Source: Nitrososphaerota archaeon
GTDB lineage: Archaea; Thermoproteota; Nitrososphaeria; Nitrososphaerales; Gagatemarchaeaceae
Length of the DNA stretch: 64,000 nt
Assembly: GCA_027339745.1 (NCBI GenBank)
Contig: DAHWNW010000001.1
Span: forward strand, 62,001 to 126,000
Direction: 5' to 3'
Positions 34,273 to 43,242 of the stretch are shown here, one piece after another. The translations under genes and the position numbers were made by a program. The notes beneath the pieces were generated by a model. The model was not told the origin of the DNA. It did not search any database and saw only the letters and a list, made by a program, of their open reading frames with translations. Within the stretch, counting starts at the first letter, position 1. Each line of letters begins with the position of its first letter.

Positions 34273-34710
34273 CTATCTCCTCGGCTTCTCCTTCCGTCCG
34301 TACACAAGCTCGTTTAGCGAGACGCCGTTTACCTTGAACACAGTCCAACGGACCCCTGGGATGTCCCCCATCGCCCTCTTCATCGACCCGCCTATCCCCT
34401 GCAGTATCACCTCGTCGTGCTCGTCCACGAAGTTCAGGGCGCCGTCCCCAGGCAGGAAGGCGGTCACCTGCTTACCGTTCTTGACTATCTGGCAGCGCAC
34501 GCACTTCCTGATCGCCGAGTTGGGCTGCTTCGACTCGACCCCGACCTTCTCGAGGACGATCCCCCTGGCCTGTGGGGCGCCTTCGAGGGGGTCCGCCTTG
34601 TAGTCCAGGCCGAGCTTCCGCCTCTTGTACCACTTGTTTGACCAGCGGAGCCTCTGGCGCTTGAGCGAAATCTGCCTCGCCGCAAACTCTCCGCGTGGTG
34701 AGCCGGACAT
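34273..34710 (-). CDS. rps12: Ribosomal protein S12
   Basis: The 145-residue uS12 has the decoding-site signature [15 protein letters not shown] and [13 protein letters not shown]. It lies between nusA and rps7. A TATA box at 34735-34743 about 28 bases upstream suggests a second, internal promoter that starts transcription almost at the ATG. Confidence 0.96.
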   Translation of the reverse strand: MSGSPRGEFAARQISLKRQRLRWSNKWYKRRKLGLDYKADPLEGAPQARGIVLEKVGVESKQPNSAIRKCVRCQIVKNGKQVTAFLPGDGALNFVDEHDEVILQGIGGSMKRAMGDIPGVRWTVFKVNGVSLNELVYGRKEKPRR

Positions 34711-34734
34711 GCTTCAGACGCGGCCTTTTCCCAT

Positions 34735-34743
34735 CGTATATAG
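34735..34743 (-). promoter_or_regulatory. Internal TATA box before rps12
   Basis: The minus-strand CTATATACG is centred about 29 bases from the S12 ATG, in a 38-base gap after nusA. Confidence 0.6.
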
Positions 34744-34748
34744 AGCTT

Positions 34749-35207
34749 TCAAAGCAGTTCGGACGTAATCTGCAGGTTGCTCACTTCGAAGTAGCGCCTT
34801 GCGAGTAGCCTCACCTTCTCCGCGTTCTTCCCGCCTAGCCCAAGCACGGCTCCCTTCTTTCTTGAGTCGACTACCACCACGACCCCCTTGGTCCCGTCCA
34901 GCCTCTCGCTGACGCGGACCTCCTGGACGAACTTCGCTCCTAGGGTGTTCCTGACCAGCCCATCTATGTCGTCCGCCCACTCTACGACCTCGACCGGCTT
35001 CCTCACCGCCCGCTCCAACTTCTTCACCGAAGCCCCCTCTTTGCCTATGGCGAGCCCCATCTGCCCTTGTGCTACTACGAAGATGACTCTGTCCCTCTTC
35101 TCGTCGATGACACAGTCCCTGGCGGTTGCCCCCGTCATCCCCTGAAACATGGACATGAGGGAGAGCTCGTCGGAAGAGAGTTTGATTTCTGGCACCTGCG
35201 GAATCAC
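34749..35207 (-). CDS. nusA: Archaeal NusA-like KH-domain transcription factor
   Basis: The 152-residue protein consists of two KH domains without the S1 domain of bacterial NusA, the usual archaeal form. Motifs include IGKEGASVKKLERAV (first KH GxxG-like loop) and VLGLGGKNAEKVRLLARRYF (second). It is thought to bind RNA and act with RNA polymerase. It starts with GTG overlapping the rpl30e stop by four bases, within the polymerase operon. Confidence 0.93.
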   Translation of the reverse strand: MIPQVPEIKLSSDELSLMSMFQGMTGATARDCVIDEKRDRVIFVVAQGQMGLAIGKEGASVKKLERAVRKPVEVVEWADDIDGLVRNTLGAKFVQEVRVSERLDGTKGVVVVVDSRKKGAVLGLGGKNAEKVRLLARRYFEVSNLQITSELL

Positions 35208-35506
35208 CGAATCAGCTGCTTGACGTCGGTGTCGCTCACGTTCCTGAGCGCCATGGCGGAGACCTTGTAGGGCTTCCCCACCAACCGCGCCAACTCCGCT
35301 GACGTCTGGGTCAGTTCAACGACCGGTACCCCGTTCTTCTTCGCCTCCTCCCTGAGCTTCTCCCCCAGGTCGCGGGGGATTGACCTCGTGATGAGGACCC
35401 CCTTGCTCCCCTTCACCGACGCGATGCTCTCCTTGGCGCCTATGGCAGTCTTGCCTGCCTTCATGGCCTCCTTGACCACCTTGGAGAGTTGAGCGCTGTC
35501 CACCAT
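35204..35506 (-). CDS. rpl30e: Ribosomal protein L30e
   Basis: The 100-residue protein has the L7Ae/L30e fold with AIGAKESIASVKGSKGVLITRSIP and the C-terminal LVGKPYKVSAMALRN region. In archaea it is regularly encoded between rpoA and nusA, as here. It starts seven bases after rpoA. Confidence 0.92.
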   Translation of the reverse strand: MVDSAQLSKVVKEAMKAGKTAIGAKESIASVKGSKGVLITRSIPRDLGEKLREEAKKNGVPVVELTQTSAELARLVGKPYKVSAMALRNVSDTDVKQLIR

Positions 35507-35513
35507 GTCGCTT

Positions 35514-38500
35514 TCAGCTCATGTAGAGGTCGATCATCCCGGTCCCGACGGGTATCGGGAGCCCGACGATGACGTTCTCGGTGACGCCCTTCAAGTCCTC
35601 CACCTCGCCCTTCACCGCCGCCTCGGCGAGTGTCGGGACGGTGATTTCGAAGGCCGCCCTTGCGAGGACGCTGCTCTTCGTCCCTGCGATGCCGTGCCTG
35701 CCTATCTGTTGGATGTACCCCTTCGACGTCATCAGGTCGGCCACAAGGAAGATGTGGCGTATGTCTACCTCGAGCCCCTGCTCGTCGAGCGTGCTCATGA
35801 GCTCCCTGACGAGGGTGGCGCGGGCGGCCTCGATCCCAAGCACCTGCGCGACCTCGTGGACGTTGTTGGTGTAGACCCTGGCCTGGTCGACCCCCTGGAC
35901 CTGGACGACTTTGCCGAGGTTAGAACCAGAGGTCTGGATGAACCACTCCTCCCCCTCCTTCACCACGGTGACCCTGGTTATCCCGGGGATCCCCTTCAGC
36001 TTCATGTTGAGGATCTTGTTCCTGAGGGTGAAGAGGGCCGACAGGTCGGCTTCGGGCATGCTTACATGGATGATGTTCGGGTTTCTCTTGTCCTGCTGGA
36101 CCTTCCTCTTCCCGGTCTCGATCACCTTTGCGATCTCCTCGGGGGTGGTGTCCCTGTCCGCCATCATCTCCGGGCTGAGGTGGAGCTTGATCCCTTCGGT
36201 GGGGTCGACCTCGCTGAAGGCGACGACGTTCCCTACCTTGGTGAAGAGTATCTCCTTCGCCACCTTGACGGCCTTCTCGTTTTGGGCGGCGTAGTCCTTG
36301 GCGAGATAGATGTCCATCGATGGTTTCGCCGGAATCTTCCTTGCGTCAACCAGCTCCATCAGCCTCGGGAGCCCAAGGGTCACGTCCCTCTCGCGGACGC
36401 CTGCGAAGTGGAAGGTCCTCAGTGTCATCTGCGTGCCCGGCTCCCCGATCGACTGGGCGGCGACTATCCCCGACGCCTCGCCCGGCTCCACCCTTGAGTA
36501 GTCGAGAGCCTCAGCCACCTTCTCCATCGTCTCCTTGAGGCCTTCGTCGTTCAGGTGAGAGCCCCCGAGCTTGTCGTTCAGCTCTTTGAGGAGCCTCTCG
36601 TTGAGCTGTGGCTGGTATTTCTTCAGGAGCTTCTCCAGCTCGGCCCCGTCTACCTTCCCCTTCGACTTGTAGGAGAGCTCTTCCGTCTCGACAAGCCGAT
36701 CAAGGTTGATGGGCCGGCCATGGTCGCTCTTGGCGGGGTCGACGCCGTCCTCTCCGTAGAGGAACTGGATGATGTGCCCGTGAGGGTCCCTCACGGTGAG
36801 GTCGTACTCGACCTTCAGATGCTCCAGAGCGTTGACCAGCCTCCTCTGCATGTAGCCGCTCTGCTGGGTCCTTACAGCGGTGTCTACGAGCCCTTCGCGG
36901 CCCCCCATGGCGTGGAAGAAGAACTCGGTGGGGGAAAGGCCGTCCCTGTAGTTGCTCTTGACAAACCCCTTCGCTGTCGGCGAAGGGTCGTTCCAGGCGA
37001 AGTGGCTGAGGGCCCTCCCCTTCAGGCCATGGCTGATCCTCTTCCCGCGGACTGACTGCTGCCCTAGGGCTGCTGTCATCTGGCCGACGTTGAGGCTCGA
37101 CCCCCTCGCCCCTGTCCTGGCCATAATCATGCCTGAGTTCTCAGCAGGGAGCGCCCTGTCGGCTATCCTCCCCGCCTTGTCCCTCGCCTTCGCTAGCTCG
37201 TTGACTATGTACGCCTCAAGCGTGTCCTCGGCCGAGAGCCCCCTGGTCAGCTGCAACGAGCCCGCTTTGTACTTCTTCTGGAGGTCCGTCACGCTCGAGT
37301 AGGCCTCGTCGAGGGCGTCTGTGATCCCCTGCTTCGCCTCCGACGGGAGCTCGAGCTCGTTGAACCCGTATGTGAACCCCCTCCTCGTGAGGAAGTTCTT
37401 GAGAACCTTGAGTATCGAGTTGAGGAAGTTGCGCGCCTCCTCGTTGCCGTAGTCCTTGGCTATCCTGTGCAGCAGAGAGTCCGGTTCCTCGGCCCCTATG
37501 ACAGCCTTGTCCACCACCCCGGAGACCAGCTCCCCGTCGCGGATGACGACGTCGTTGGAGGCGCCGGTCCTCTGCGCCTTCGCCCACTTCGAGGTGAGGA
37601 CGTAGTTCATCCCCTTGGGGAGGAAGAGGGAGAAGAGCTGCTTGCCTGTGTACATCGGGCGGGGCCCCTTCACCGCCGGCTCCGGAAGGTCCCCGATGAA
37701 GTCCCCAACCAGCGCGAGGTTCGAGAACTCGGCGGTGGTGAGCATCGTCTCATCCCTTGTGAGCATGAAGGCACCTGTGATGAAGTCCCTGATCCCCCCT
37801 ATGATCGGGCCCCCGTACCTGGGCGAGAGTATCTGGTCTTGCACCTTCATGAGCATGAGGGCCTCGGACCTCGACTCCTCGCTCTGCGGGACGTGGAGGT
37901 TCATCTCGTCTCCGTCGAAGTCGGCGTTGTATGGGGGGCAGACCGACGGGTGGAGCCTGAAGGTCCGGAACGGGAGGACCCGCACGAAGTGCGCCATCAC
38001 AGACATCCTGTGGAGCGAGGGCTGCCTGTTGAAGAGGACGACGTCCCCGTCCATCAAGTGCCTCTCGACGATATATCCGGGCGCGAGTGAGTCAGCTAGC
38101 GCCTTCCTGTCGCTGGCGAAGTCCAGCCTGATCTTTACGCCGTCGGGCCTGATGACGTAGTTGGCCCCCGGGTGCTCGAAGGGCCCCTTGTTCACCAGCC
38201 CCTTCAGGTGCTCGATGTTGAACGGGGATACCTTCTCAGGTATCGTGAGCTTCTTGGCGACCTCGAACGGGACGCCCACCTCGCCTATGTCGAGGTTGGG
38301 GTCCGGGCTGATCACAGTACGGCTGGAGAAGTCCACCCTCTTCCCGGAGAGCGACCCCCTGAACCTCCCCTCCTTCCCCTTCAGCCGCTGGCTGAGTGTC
38401 TTCAGGGGCCTCCCTGACCGGTGGTGAGCCTGCGGAATCCCTGACACCTCGTTGTCGAAGTAGGTGGTGACGTGGTAGTGGAGCAGGTCGACCAGGTCCT

Positions 38501-39302
38501 GGACGATTAGGTGCGGCGTCCCCGACTCCTTGGACTCGCGCACCCTCTGGTTGACCCTGAGTATGTCGACCACCTTGTGGGTGAGGTCGTCCTCCGACCT
38601 GATACCTGATTCGAGCGTGATGGAAGGGCGGACGGTGAGCGGCGGGACCGGGAGGACCTGGAGGACGAACCACTCCGGCCTGGCCGACTTCGAGCTGAAC
38701 TCGAGCAGCCCTAGGTCCTCGTCGTTTATCCTCTCCAAGCGCTCCCTGATGGCGACAGGGAGTAGGCGGGTCGCTCCCCCCTCCTCTGTTATCTCATGGA
38801 AGATCGTAGGCTTTGTGAACTCAATCTGATATTGCTGCTTTCCGCAGTGAGGGCAGAGCTTGACCTTCTTCGCCTTCGTCGCGATCTCCTTTGCGACCGA
38901 CTCCACCAGGGAGGGGGTGAAGTCCGACTGGCTGGCCAGCTTTGTCCTGTAGGCGTCGAGCTCCTGCTGCGGGAGGAGGACCCTTCCGCAAGACCTGCAT
39001 GTAGTCTGGACCAGCCTGTTGATCTCGTCGACGAAGGCGATGTGGAGGACCGGCTCCGCTAGCTCGATGTGACCGAAGTGCCCGGGGCACCTCCCCGCGG
39101 TGTTACCACAGGTGCCACACTTCTGTCCCGGTTCTAGCGTCCCTAGCCTGCTGTCCATCAGGCCCCCCTGGACGGGCATCCCGTCCTCGTCGTAGGTCTC
39201 TGGCTGGGTAATCTCCGCGACGGAGTACTTCCTGACCTCCGCGGGCGAGAAGACTGCGAAATTGATCCCGGCGATCGTCTTGAGAGCTTGTTCCATTGAC
39301 AT
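35514..39302 (-). CDS. rpoA: DNA-directed RNA polymerase subunit A, unsplit A'+A''
   Basis: The 1262-residue chain combines what most archaea encode as rpoA1 and rpoA2. The N-terminal zinc-binding motifs are CGTCGNTAGRCPGHFGH, CRSCG and CPHCGKQQ. The catalytic Mg motif NADFDGDEMN lies near residue 460, and the trigger-loop/bridge region near GEPGTQMTLRTFHFAG. The A'' part continues to the C-terminus without a break. An unsplit subunit A is a known thaumarchaeotal feature. The gene starts three bases after rpoB. Confidence 0.97.
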   Translation of the reverse strand: MSMEQALKTIAGINFAVFSPAEVRKYSVAEITQPETYDEDGMPVQGGLMDSRLGTLEPGQKCGTCGNTAGRCPGHFGHIELAEPVLHIAFVDEINRLVQTTCRSCGRVLLPQQELDAYRTKLASQSDFTPSLVESVAKEIATKAKKVKLCPHCGKQQYQIEFTKPTIFHEITEEGGATRLLPVAIRERLERINDEDLGLLEFSSKSARPEWFVLQVLPVPPLTVRPSITLESGIRSEDDLTHKVVDILRVNQRVRESKESGTPHLIVQDLVDLLHYHVTTYFDNEVSGIPQAHHRSGRPLKTLSQRLKGKEGRFRGSLSGKRVDFSSRTVISPDPNLDIGEVGVPFEVAKKLTIPEKVSPFNIEHLKGLVNKGPFEHPGANYVIRPDGVKIRLDFASDRKALADSLAPGYIVERHLMDGDVVLFNRQPSLHRMSVMAHFVRVLPFRTFRLHPSVCPPYNADFDGDEMNLHVPQSEESRSEALMLMKVQDQILSPRYGGPIIGGIRDFITGAFMLTRDETMLTTAEFSNLALVGDFIGDLPEPAVKGPRPMYTGKQLFSLFLPKGMNYVLTSKWAKAQRTGASNDVVIRDGELVSGVVDKAVIGAEEPDSLLHRIAKDYGNEEARNFLNSILKVLKNFLTRRGFTYGFNELELPSEAKQGITDALDEAYSSVTDLQKKYKAGSLQLTRGLSAEDTLEAYIVNELAKARDKAGRIADRALPAENSGMIMARTGARGSSLNVGQMTAALGQQSVRGKRISHGLKGRALSHFAWNDPSPTAKGFVKSNYRDGLSPTEFFFHAMGGREGLVDTAVRTQQSGYMQRRLVNALEHLKVEYDLTVRDPHGHIIQFLYGEDGVDPAKSDHGRPINLDRLVETEELSYKSKGKVDGAELEKLLKKYQPQLNERLLKELNDKLGGSHLNDEGLKETMEKVAEALDYSRVEPGEASGIVAAQSIGEPGTQMTLRTFHFAGVRERDVTLGLPRLMELVDARKIPAKPSMDIYLAKDYAAQNEKAVKVAKEILFTKVGNVVAFSEVDPTEGIKLHLSPEMMADRDTTPEEIAKVIETGKRKVQQDKRNPNIIHVSMPEADLSALFTLRNKILNMKLKGIPGITRVTVVKEGEEWFIQTSGSNLGKVVQVQGVDQARVYTNNVHEVAQVLGIEAARATLVRELMSTLDEQGLEVDIRHIFLVADLMTSKGYIQQIGRHGIAGTKSSVLARAAFEITVPTLAEAAVKGEVEDLKGVTENVIVGLPIPVGTGMIDLYMS

Positions 39303-39305
39303 TCT

Positions 39306-42300
39306 CTACACCTTGTCCTTCAGCTGGAGCCTCGGCGCTATGTTAAGGCTCATCATCTCCTGGAGCAGCAGCTTGAACGCGTAAGCCACCACCACGGTGG
39401 ATATCTTCGCCTGGTCGCCGTCTATCTTGCAGGAGTACTTCCTCTGCTTGGCGTCGTAGTAGGCTACTAGACCGCACTTCTCGCAGACGTAGATCTCAGT
39501 CTTGTCCGCCTCGTCCAGGAGCCTGTCCTTGAGGACCATGGAGGCGCCGTACGCGATGAGACAATCCCTCTCCATCTCCCCGAACCTGAGTCCTCCGCCG
39601 CGAGCCCTCCCCTCGGTGGGCTGCTTGGTGAGCATCTGCACCTGGCCCCTCGCTCTGGCGTGTATCTTGTCCGCGACCATGTGGTGGAGCTTCTGGTAGT
39701 AGACGACCCCGACGAAGACGTCGGCGGCGAACTTCTTCCCTGTCTTCCCGTCGTACATCACCTCCCTCCCTGTCGGCTCGAAGCCTCTGCCTTTGAGGAT
39801 GTTCTCCATCCCCTCGATGCTCTCCCCTGCGAACGCCGAGCCGTCGACAGGAGAGCCGCGGAAGGCAGCAGCCTTCCCCGCTATGGACTCGATGAACTGG
39901 CCCACAGTCATCCTGGACGGGAAGGCGTGCGGGTTGATTATCACGTCCGGGACAATCCCTTCGGCGGTGTAAGGCATGTCCTCTTGAGGGACCACCAGCC
40001 CGATGACCCCCTTCTGGCCGTGCCTGGACGCGAACTTGTCCCCTATCTCCGGGACCCTCATGTCCCTGACCCTGACCTTGAACATCTTCCCACCCTCGAC
40101 GTTCTCGGTCATGAAGATGGAATCGACCACCCCGGCTTCCGACGGGCGGACGGCGACAGAAGTGTCCCGCCTGTATGGACCCTTGATCTCGAACTCCTTG
40201 TATTCCTCCATGAACCTCGGAGGGCTAGTCCTGCCGATGACCACGTCCCCGCCTGTCACCTGAGACTCGTGGGCTACGACCCCGTCCCCTTCAAGCAGAC
40301 GATAGAACTTCTCGCCCCTGTAGCCGCGGATGTTGGAGTCGGCTGCCGGGACCTCGAATGAGTCGCGCATCCCGCCGAGGTACTGCTTGGCCTCGCCTTC
40401 ATAGAGCCTGTAGAAGAAGGACCGGGCCATCCCCCTCTCGACGCTGGACCTGTTGAATATGATCGCGTCCTCTATGTTGTACCCCTCGAAGGAGAGGACC
40501 GCCACGACGCAGTTGGTGCCGAGGGGGCGCTCGTCTATCTTCAGGAGGTCGAGCGTCCTGGTGCGGACCACCGGGGCCTGCGGGCTAACCAGCAGGTGCT
40601 GACGCACGTGCGGGGATATCGGATAGGTGGGGGAGCTGAAGCCGAGGCTCTGCTTCGCCATAGCAGACTCGTACGTGTTCCTTGGAGACTGGTTGTGCTC
40701 TGGGTACGGGATTATGGACGCTGCGATGCCGAACATCGCCGCCGGGAAGAGCTCCATGTGGCTGTTCTTGGTCGTGACATCGTCGGCCCCCATGGACACC
40801 AGGCAGTTCTCCTCCTCGTTGGCGTCGATAAGCTCGATTACTCCCTGGTCCACCAGGTCCCGCCACGACAGCTGGCCTGTGCCCACCTTGTCGATTATCT
40901 CTGGGTTGAGGAGCGGACGGCCGCTTTCCACCAAGACCAGCGGCCTCAGGACCCTCCCGGAGCTGAGGCTGATGTACACACGCGGGTAAGCATTCTCGTT
41001 CACGGGACTGACATATAGGACGCTGGCGCTAGGATTGATCTGCCCCTCGCGCCTGAGCTTCCGGAACGCCTTCGCCATGCGCTCCCCGTCGTCGACATAT
41101 CCCAGGAACCTCCCGTCCATGAATATCCTGCACCCCTCCACCTGCAACTTGCGGTCGGCGTCGCGGATCTGCTTGGCGCCGAGCTCCCAGAGCCTCTCCT
41201 CGATCTCCTGCGACGGTACGCTCACGGATATGATGGCAGAGAGGGCGAGGTTCTTCACCAGGCCGCAGTTCACCCCTTCGGGGGTCTCCGACGGGCAGAT
41301 CCTGCCGAAGTGCGTCGCGTGCAGGTCCCTGGCCTCGAAGTTAGGCTGGCTCCTGCTGAGCGGCGATTGGACGCGTCTCAAGTGGCTCAAGGTGCTGAGA
41401 TAGTTGGTCCTGTCGAGGAGCTGAGTCACCCCGACCTTCCCCCTCCCCCAGTTCCCAGTGGCTATGGCGTTGTTGAGCTTGTCCGTGATTATGCCGGTCC
41501 TGATCGCGGCGCCGACGACGTTCCCTCCCCGCTTCTGCCCCGTCCTCTCCAGCTGATACTTCATGTCCCTCACCAGGTTCCTGAAGGCGGTCCTGAAGAG
41601 GTCAGCCAGCATCTGTCCCGCGAATTTTATCACTTTGTTCCCGTAGTGGTCCTTGTCGTCCGCCTCGATCCAGCCGAGCCTCAGTTCGAGCAGCTTGCAT
41701 GCGGCCTCGCCCATGAACATCGACTTGTCGAAGCGCCTGTCCTCGGTCTTCCCGAGATGAGGGAGGAGCCCCCAGTCGAGCATCGACTGAGCCCTCTTGA
41801 CCCTGAACTCCTCGAGCATGCCGTGGGCGACCCTGTTTCCGATGAAGACCAGGGCGTCCTTCTCCGTGGGGGCCTCGCTCGCTTTGTCGAAGGAGACCTC
41901 GAGGAGGTCCTGAATCTCGGGCTTCGGAGACACCGCGTCGGCGATGTCCTTGTCCGACTTTATCCCGAGCGCGCGCATGACAATCACATATGGGAGGTCG
42001 ACGGGGCAGCTTGGGACCTTGACATTGATGGCGCCGTCCTGCTTGAGGGTCAGCTCCAGCTTCGACCTGTACCCGACCACGGATGAGTAGACCCGCGACT
42101 TGTAGGTGGTGGCACCGGCGAGTTTCTCGGCGTCGACGAGGATCTTGTTGGGTGAGAGGTCCTCGAGCCCCACTATAACCCTCTCCGCGCCGTGTATGAT
42201 GAAGTACCCCCCAGGGTCGTTGGGGTCTTCCCCGGACTCCACGAGCTGATCCCTAGAACGGTTCGAGAGCTGGCAGAGCTCGCTCTTCACCATCACGGGC

Positions 42301-42659
42301 AGGTCACCGATGTGCTGGCGCGTGGTGTCGCGCGGGAGCCCCTCCTCTTCGATGGTCATTTCGAGGAGGATAGGCGCCGAATAGGTCAGGTTTCGCAGCC
42401 TCGACTCCATCGGGAGGATGCTGCTGACAGAACCGTCAATCTCTACGACACGAGGAGATCCCAGGGTCACCCTGCCGAACTTTATCTTGTACGGCGTGCT
42501 GACCGTCTCTATCTCCACCTGGCCTATCTCGTCGACGATGTTCTGCAGCCCCCTGGTCACAAACTCGTTGTAGCTGTTGAGGTGCTGGCGAGCTACCCCT
42601 TCCCTCTGGAGCAGGTCGCTCAGAATCACCCACGAGTTGTTCGCGATCTGTTTGCTCAA
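39306..42659 (-). CDS. rpoB: DNA-directed RNA polymerase subunit B, single chain
   Basis: The 1117-residue subunit is unsplit (methanogens have B' and B''). The protein contains GFSSPTYPISPHV, GYNIEDAIIFNRSS and IGDKFASRHGQKGVIG near the active site. A C-terminal zinc site CEKCGLVAYYDAKQRKYSC is followed by AYAFKLLLQEMMSLNI. TTG start overlaps the rpoH stop by four bases (TTGA), so the two are translationally coupled. Confidence 0.97.
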   Translation of the reverse strand: MSKQIANNSWVILSDLLQREGVARQHLNSYNEFVTRGLQNIVDEIGQVEIETVSTPYKIKFGRVTLGSPRVVEIDGSVSSILPMESRLRNLTYSAPILLEMTIEEEGLPRDTTRQHIGDLPVMVKSELCQLSNRSRDQLVESGEDPNDPGGYFIIHGAERVIVGLEDLSPNKILVDAEKLAGATTYKSRVYSSVVGYRSKLELTLKQDGAINVKVPSCPVDLPYVIVMRALGIKSDKDIADAVSPKPEIQDLLEVSFDKASEAPTEKDALVFIGNRVAHGMLEEFRVKRAQSMLDWGLLPHLGKTEDRRFDKSMFMGEAACKLLELRLGWIEADDKDHYGNKVIKFAGQMLADLFRTAFRNLVRDMKYQLERTGQKRGGNVVGAAIRTGIITDKLNNAIATGNWGRGKVGVTQLLDRTNYLSTLSHLRRVQSPLSRSQPNFEARDLHATHFGRICPSETPEGVNCGLVKNLALSAIISVSVPSQEIEERLWELGAKQIRDADRKLQVEGCRIFMDGRFLGYVDDGERMAKAFRKLRREGQINPSASVLYVSPVNENAYPRVYISLSSGRVLRPLVLVESGRPLLNPEIIDKVGTGQLSWRDLVDQGVIELIDANEEENCLVSMGADDVTTKNSHMELFPAAMFGIAASIIPYPEHNQSPRNTYESAMAKQSLGFSSPTYPISPHVRQHLLVSPQAPVVRTRTLDLLKIDERPLGTNCVVAVLSFEGYNIEDAIIFNRSSVERGMARSFFYRLYEGEAKQYLGGMRDSFEVPAADSNIRGYRGEKFYRLLEGDGVVAHESQVTGGDVVIGRTSPPRFMEEYKEFEIKGPYRRDTSVAVRPSEAGVVDSIFMTENVEGGKMFKVRVRDMRVPEIGDKFASRHGQKGVIGLVVPQEDMPYTAEGIVPDVIINPHAFPSRMTVGQFIESIAGKAAAFRGSPVDGSAFAGESIEGMENILKGRGFEPTGREVMYDGKTGKKFAADVFVGVVYYQKLHHMVADKIHARARGQVQMLTKQPTEGRARGGGLRFGEMERDCLIAYGASMVLKDRLLDEADKTEIYVCEKCGLVAYYDAKQRKYSCKIDGDQAKISTVVVAYAFKLLLQEMMSLNIAPRLQLKDKV

Positions 42660-42961
42660 TCCCTAGCCTCAACCACGTACCGGTAGTAGACGCTCGTGCC
42701 GGCCGTCTCGCTGGTCCTCGTGATCCTGACGAAGTCTCCAGGTTTCGCGCCTATCTCCTTCACAATGGAGTCTGTCGACTGGATGTACGGGAACTGAGAC
42801 GGAGAGGCGTTGAACCTCGCGACCACCTGCGCAGCCTCATCCTTGGTCAAAAGCTCGTGCTTGGGGATCAGGAAGTGGGTGCTGATCTTGAAGGCGGGGA
42901 CCTCGTCCTCTACCTTCTTCCTCCTGACAGTCCTCTTGGTCGCAGCTTTCTGCTCTGTTAT
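42656..42961 (-). CDS. rpoH: RNA polymerase subunit H with apparent AUA start
   Basis: Homology covers ISTHFLIPKHELLTKDEAAQ, then FPYIQSTDSIVKEIGAKPGDFVRI and YYRYVVEARD, the complete RpoH (RPB5 C-terminal) fold. A Lys/Arg-rich N-terminal extension precedes it. The only ATG/GTG/TTG codon in frame is the TTG at 42850, which would delete the conserved IPKHE strand. Upstream a stop lies at about 42969-42967. GGAGGTAA (42975-42968) is spaced eight bases before an ATA codon at 42961, which would give a 101-residue protein. It is the first gene of the polymerase operon. Confidence 0.8.
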   Translation of the reverse strand: MTEQKAATKRTVRRKKVEDEVPAFKISTHFLIPKHELLTKDEAAQVVARFNASPSQFPYIQSTDSIVKEIGAKPGDFVRITRTSETAGTSVYYRYVVEARD

Positions 42962-42967
42962 GCCGGG

Positions 42968-42975
42968 TTACCTCC
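42968..42975 (-). promoter_or_regulatory. Shine-Dalgarno site deciding the rpoH start
   Basis: The minus-strand GGAGGTAA is an almost perfect anti-16S match. Its spacing (eight bases after GGAGGT) points to ATA at 42961; no conventional start codon is in range in the rpoH frame. Confidence 0.6.
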
Positions 42976-43044
42976 ATCGATAATACAGACTAACTGGCTC
43001 GAACAATACACGGAACAGGGCCCCTTCGAAGCCGATTTTGAACG

Positions 43045-43053
43045 CGTATTTAG
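43045..43053 (-). promoter_or_regulatory. TATA box of the RNA polymerase operon
   Basis: The minus-strand CTAAATACG is preceded by GCAAAAT, which may act as BRE. It predicts a leader of about 60 bases before rpoH. The AAATCTAAAT core also occurs before the aconitase gene. Confidence 0.6.
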
Positions 43054-43242
43054 ATTTTGCGAACCTGGCCCGAACCCGCCTTGAGCCCTCGCCGCGGGGG
43101 GACGGATGAGACGACCATCTCCCGGGCCTATATGTGTAGGCTCGGAGCTAGAAGGGCCCCGCCTGGCAGTCGAACCGGCGCATCCTCCCCGTTCCATGGA
43201 GAAAAGGGATGGAACAGCGCGGTCAGCCTAGTCGGGTCCGGA

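Noticed and set aside
39660-42686. Several 100-260-codon plus-strand frames opposite rpoB
   Set aside because: Shadows of the highly biased polymerase coding sequence.
42656-42850. Short rpoH reading from the TTG at 42850
   Set aside because: It removes the conserved IPKHE segment, which is plainly encoded upstream in the same frame.
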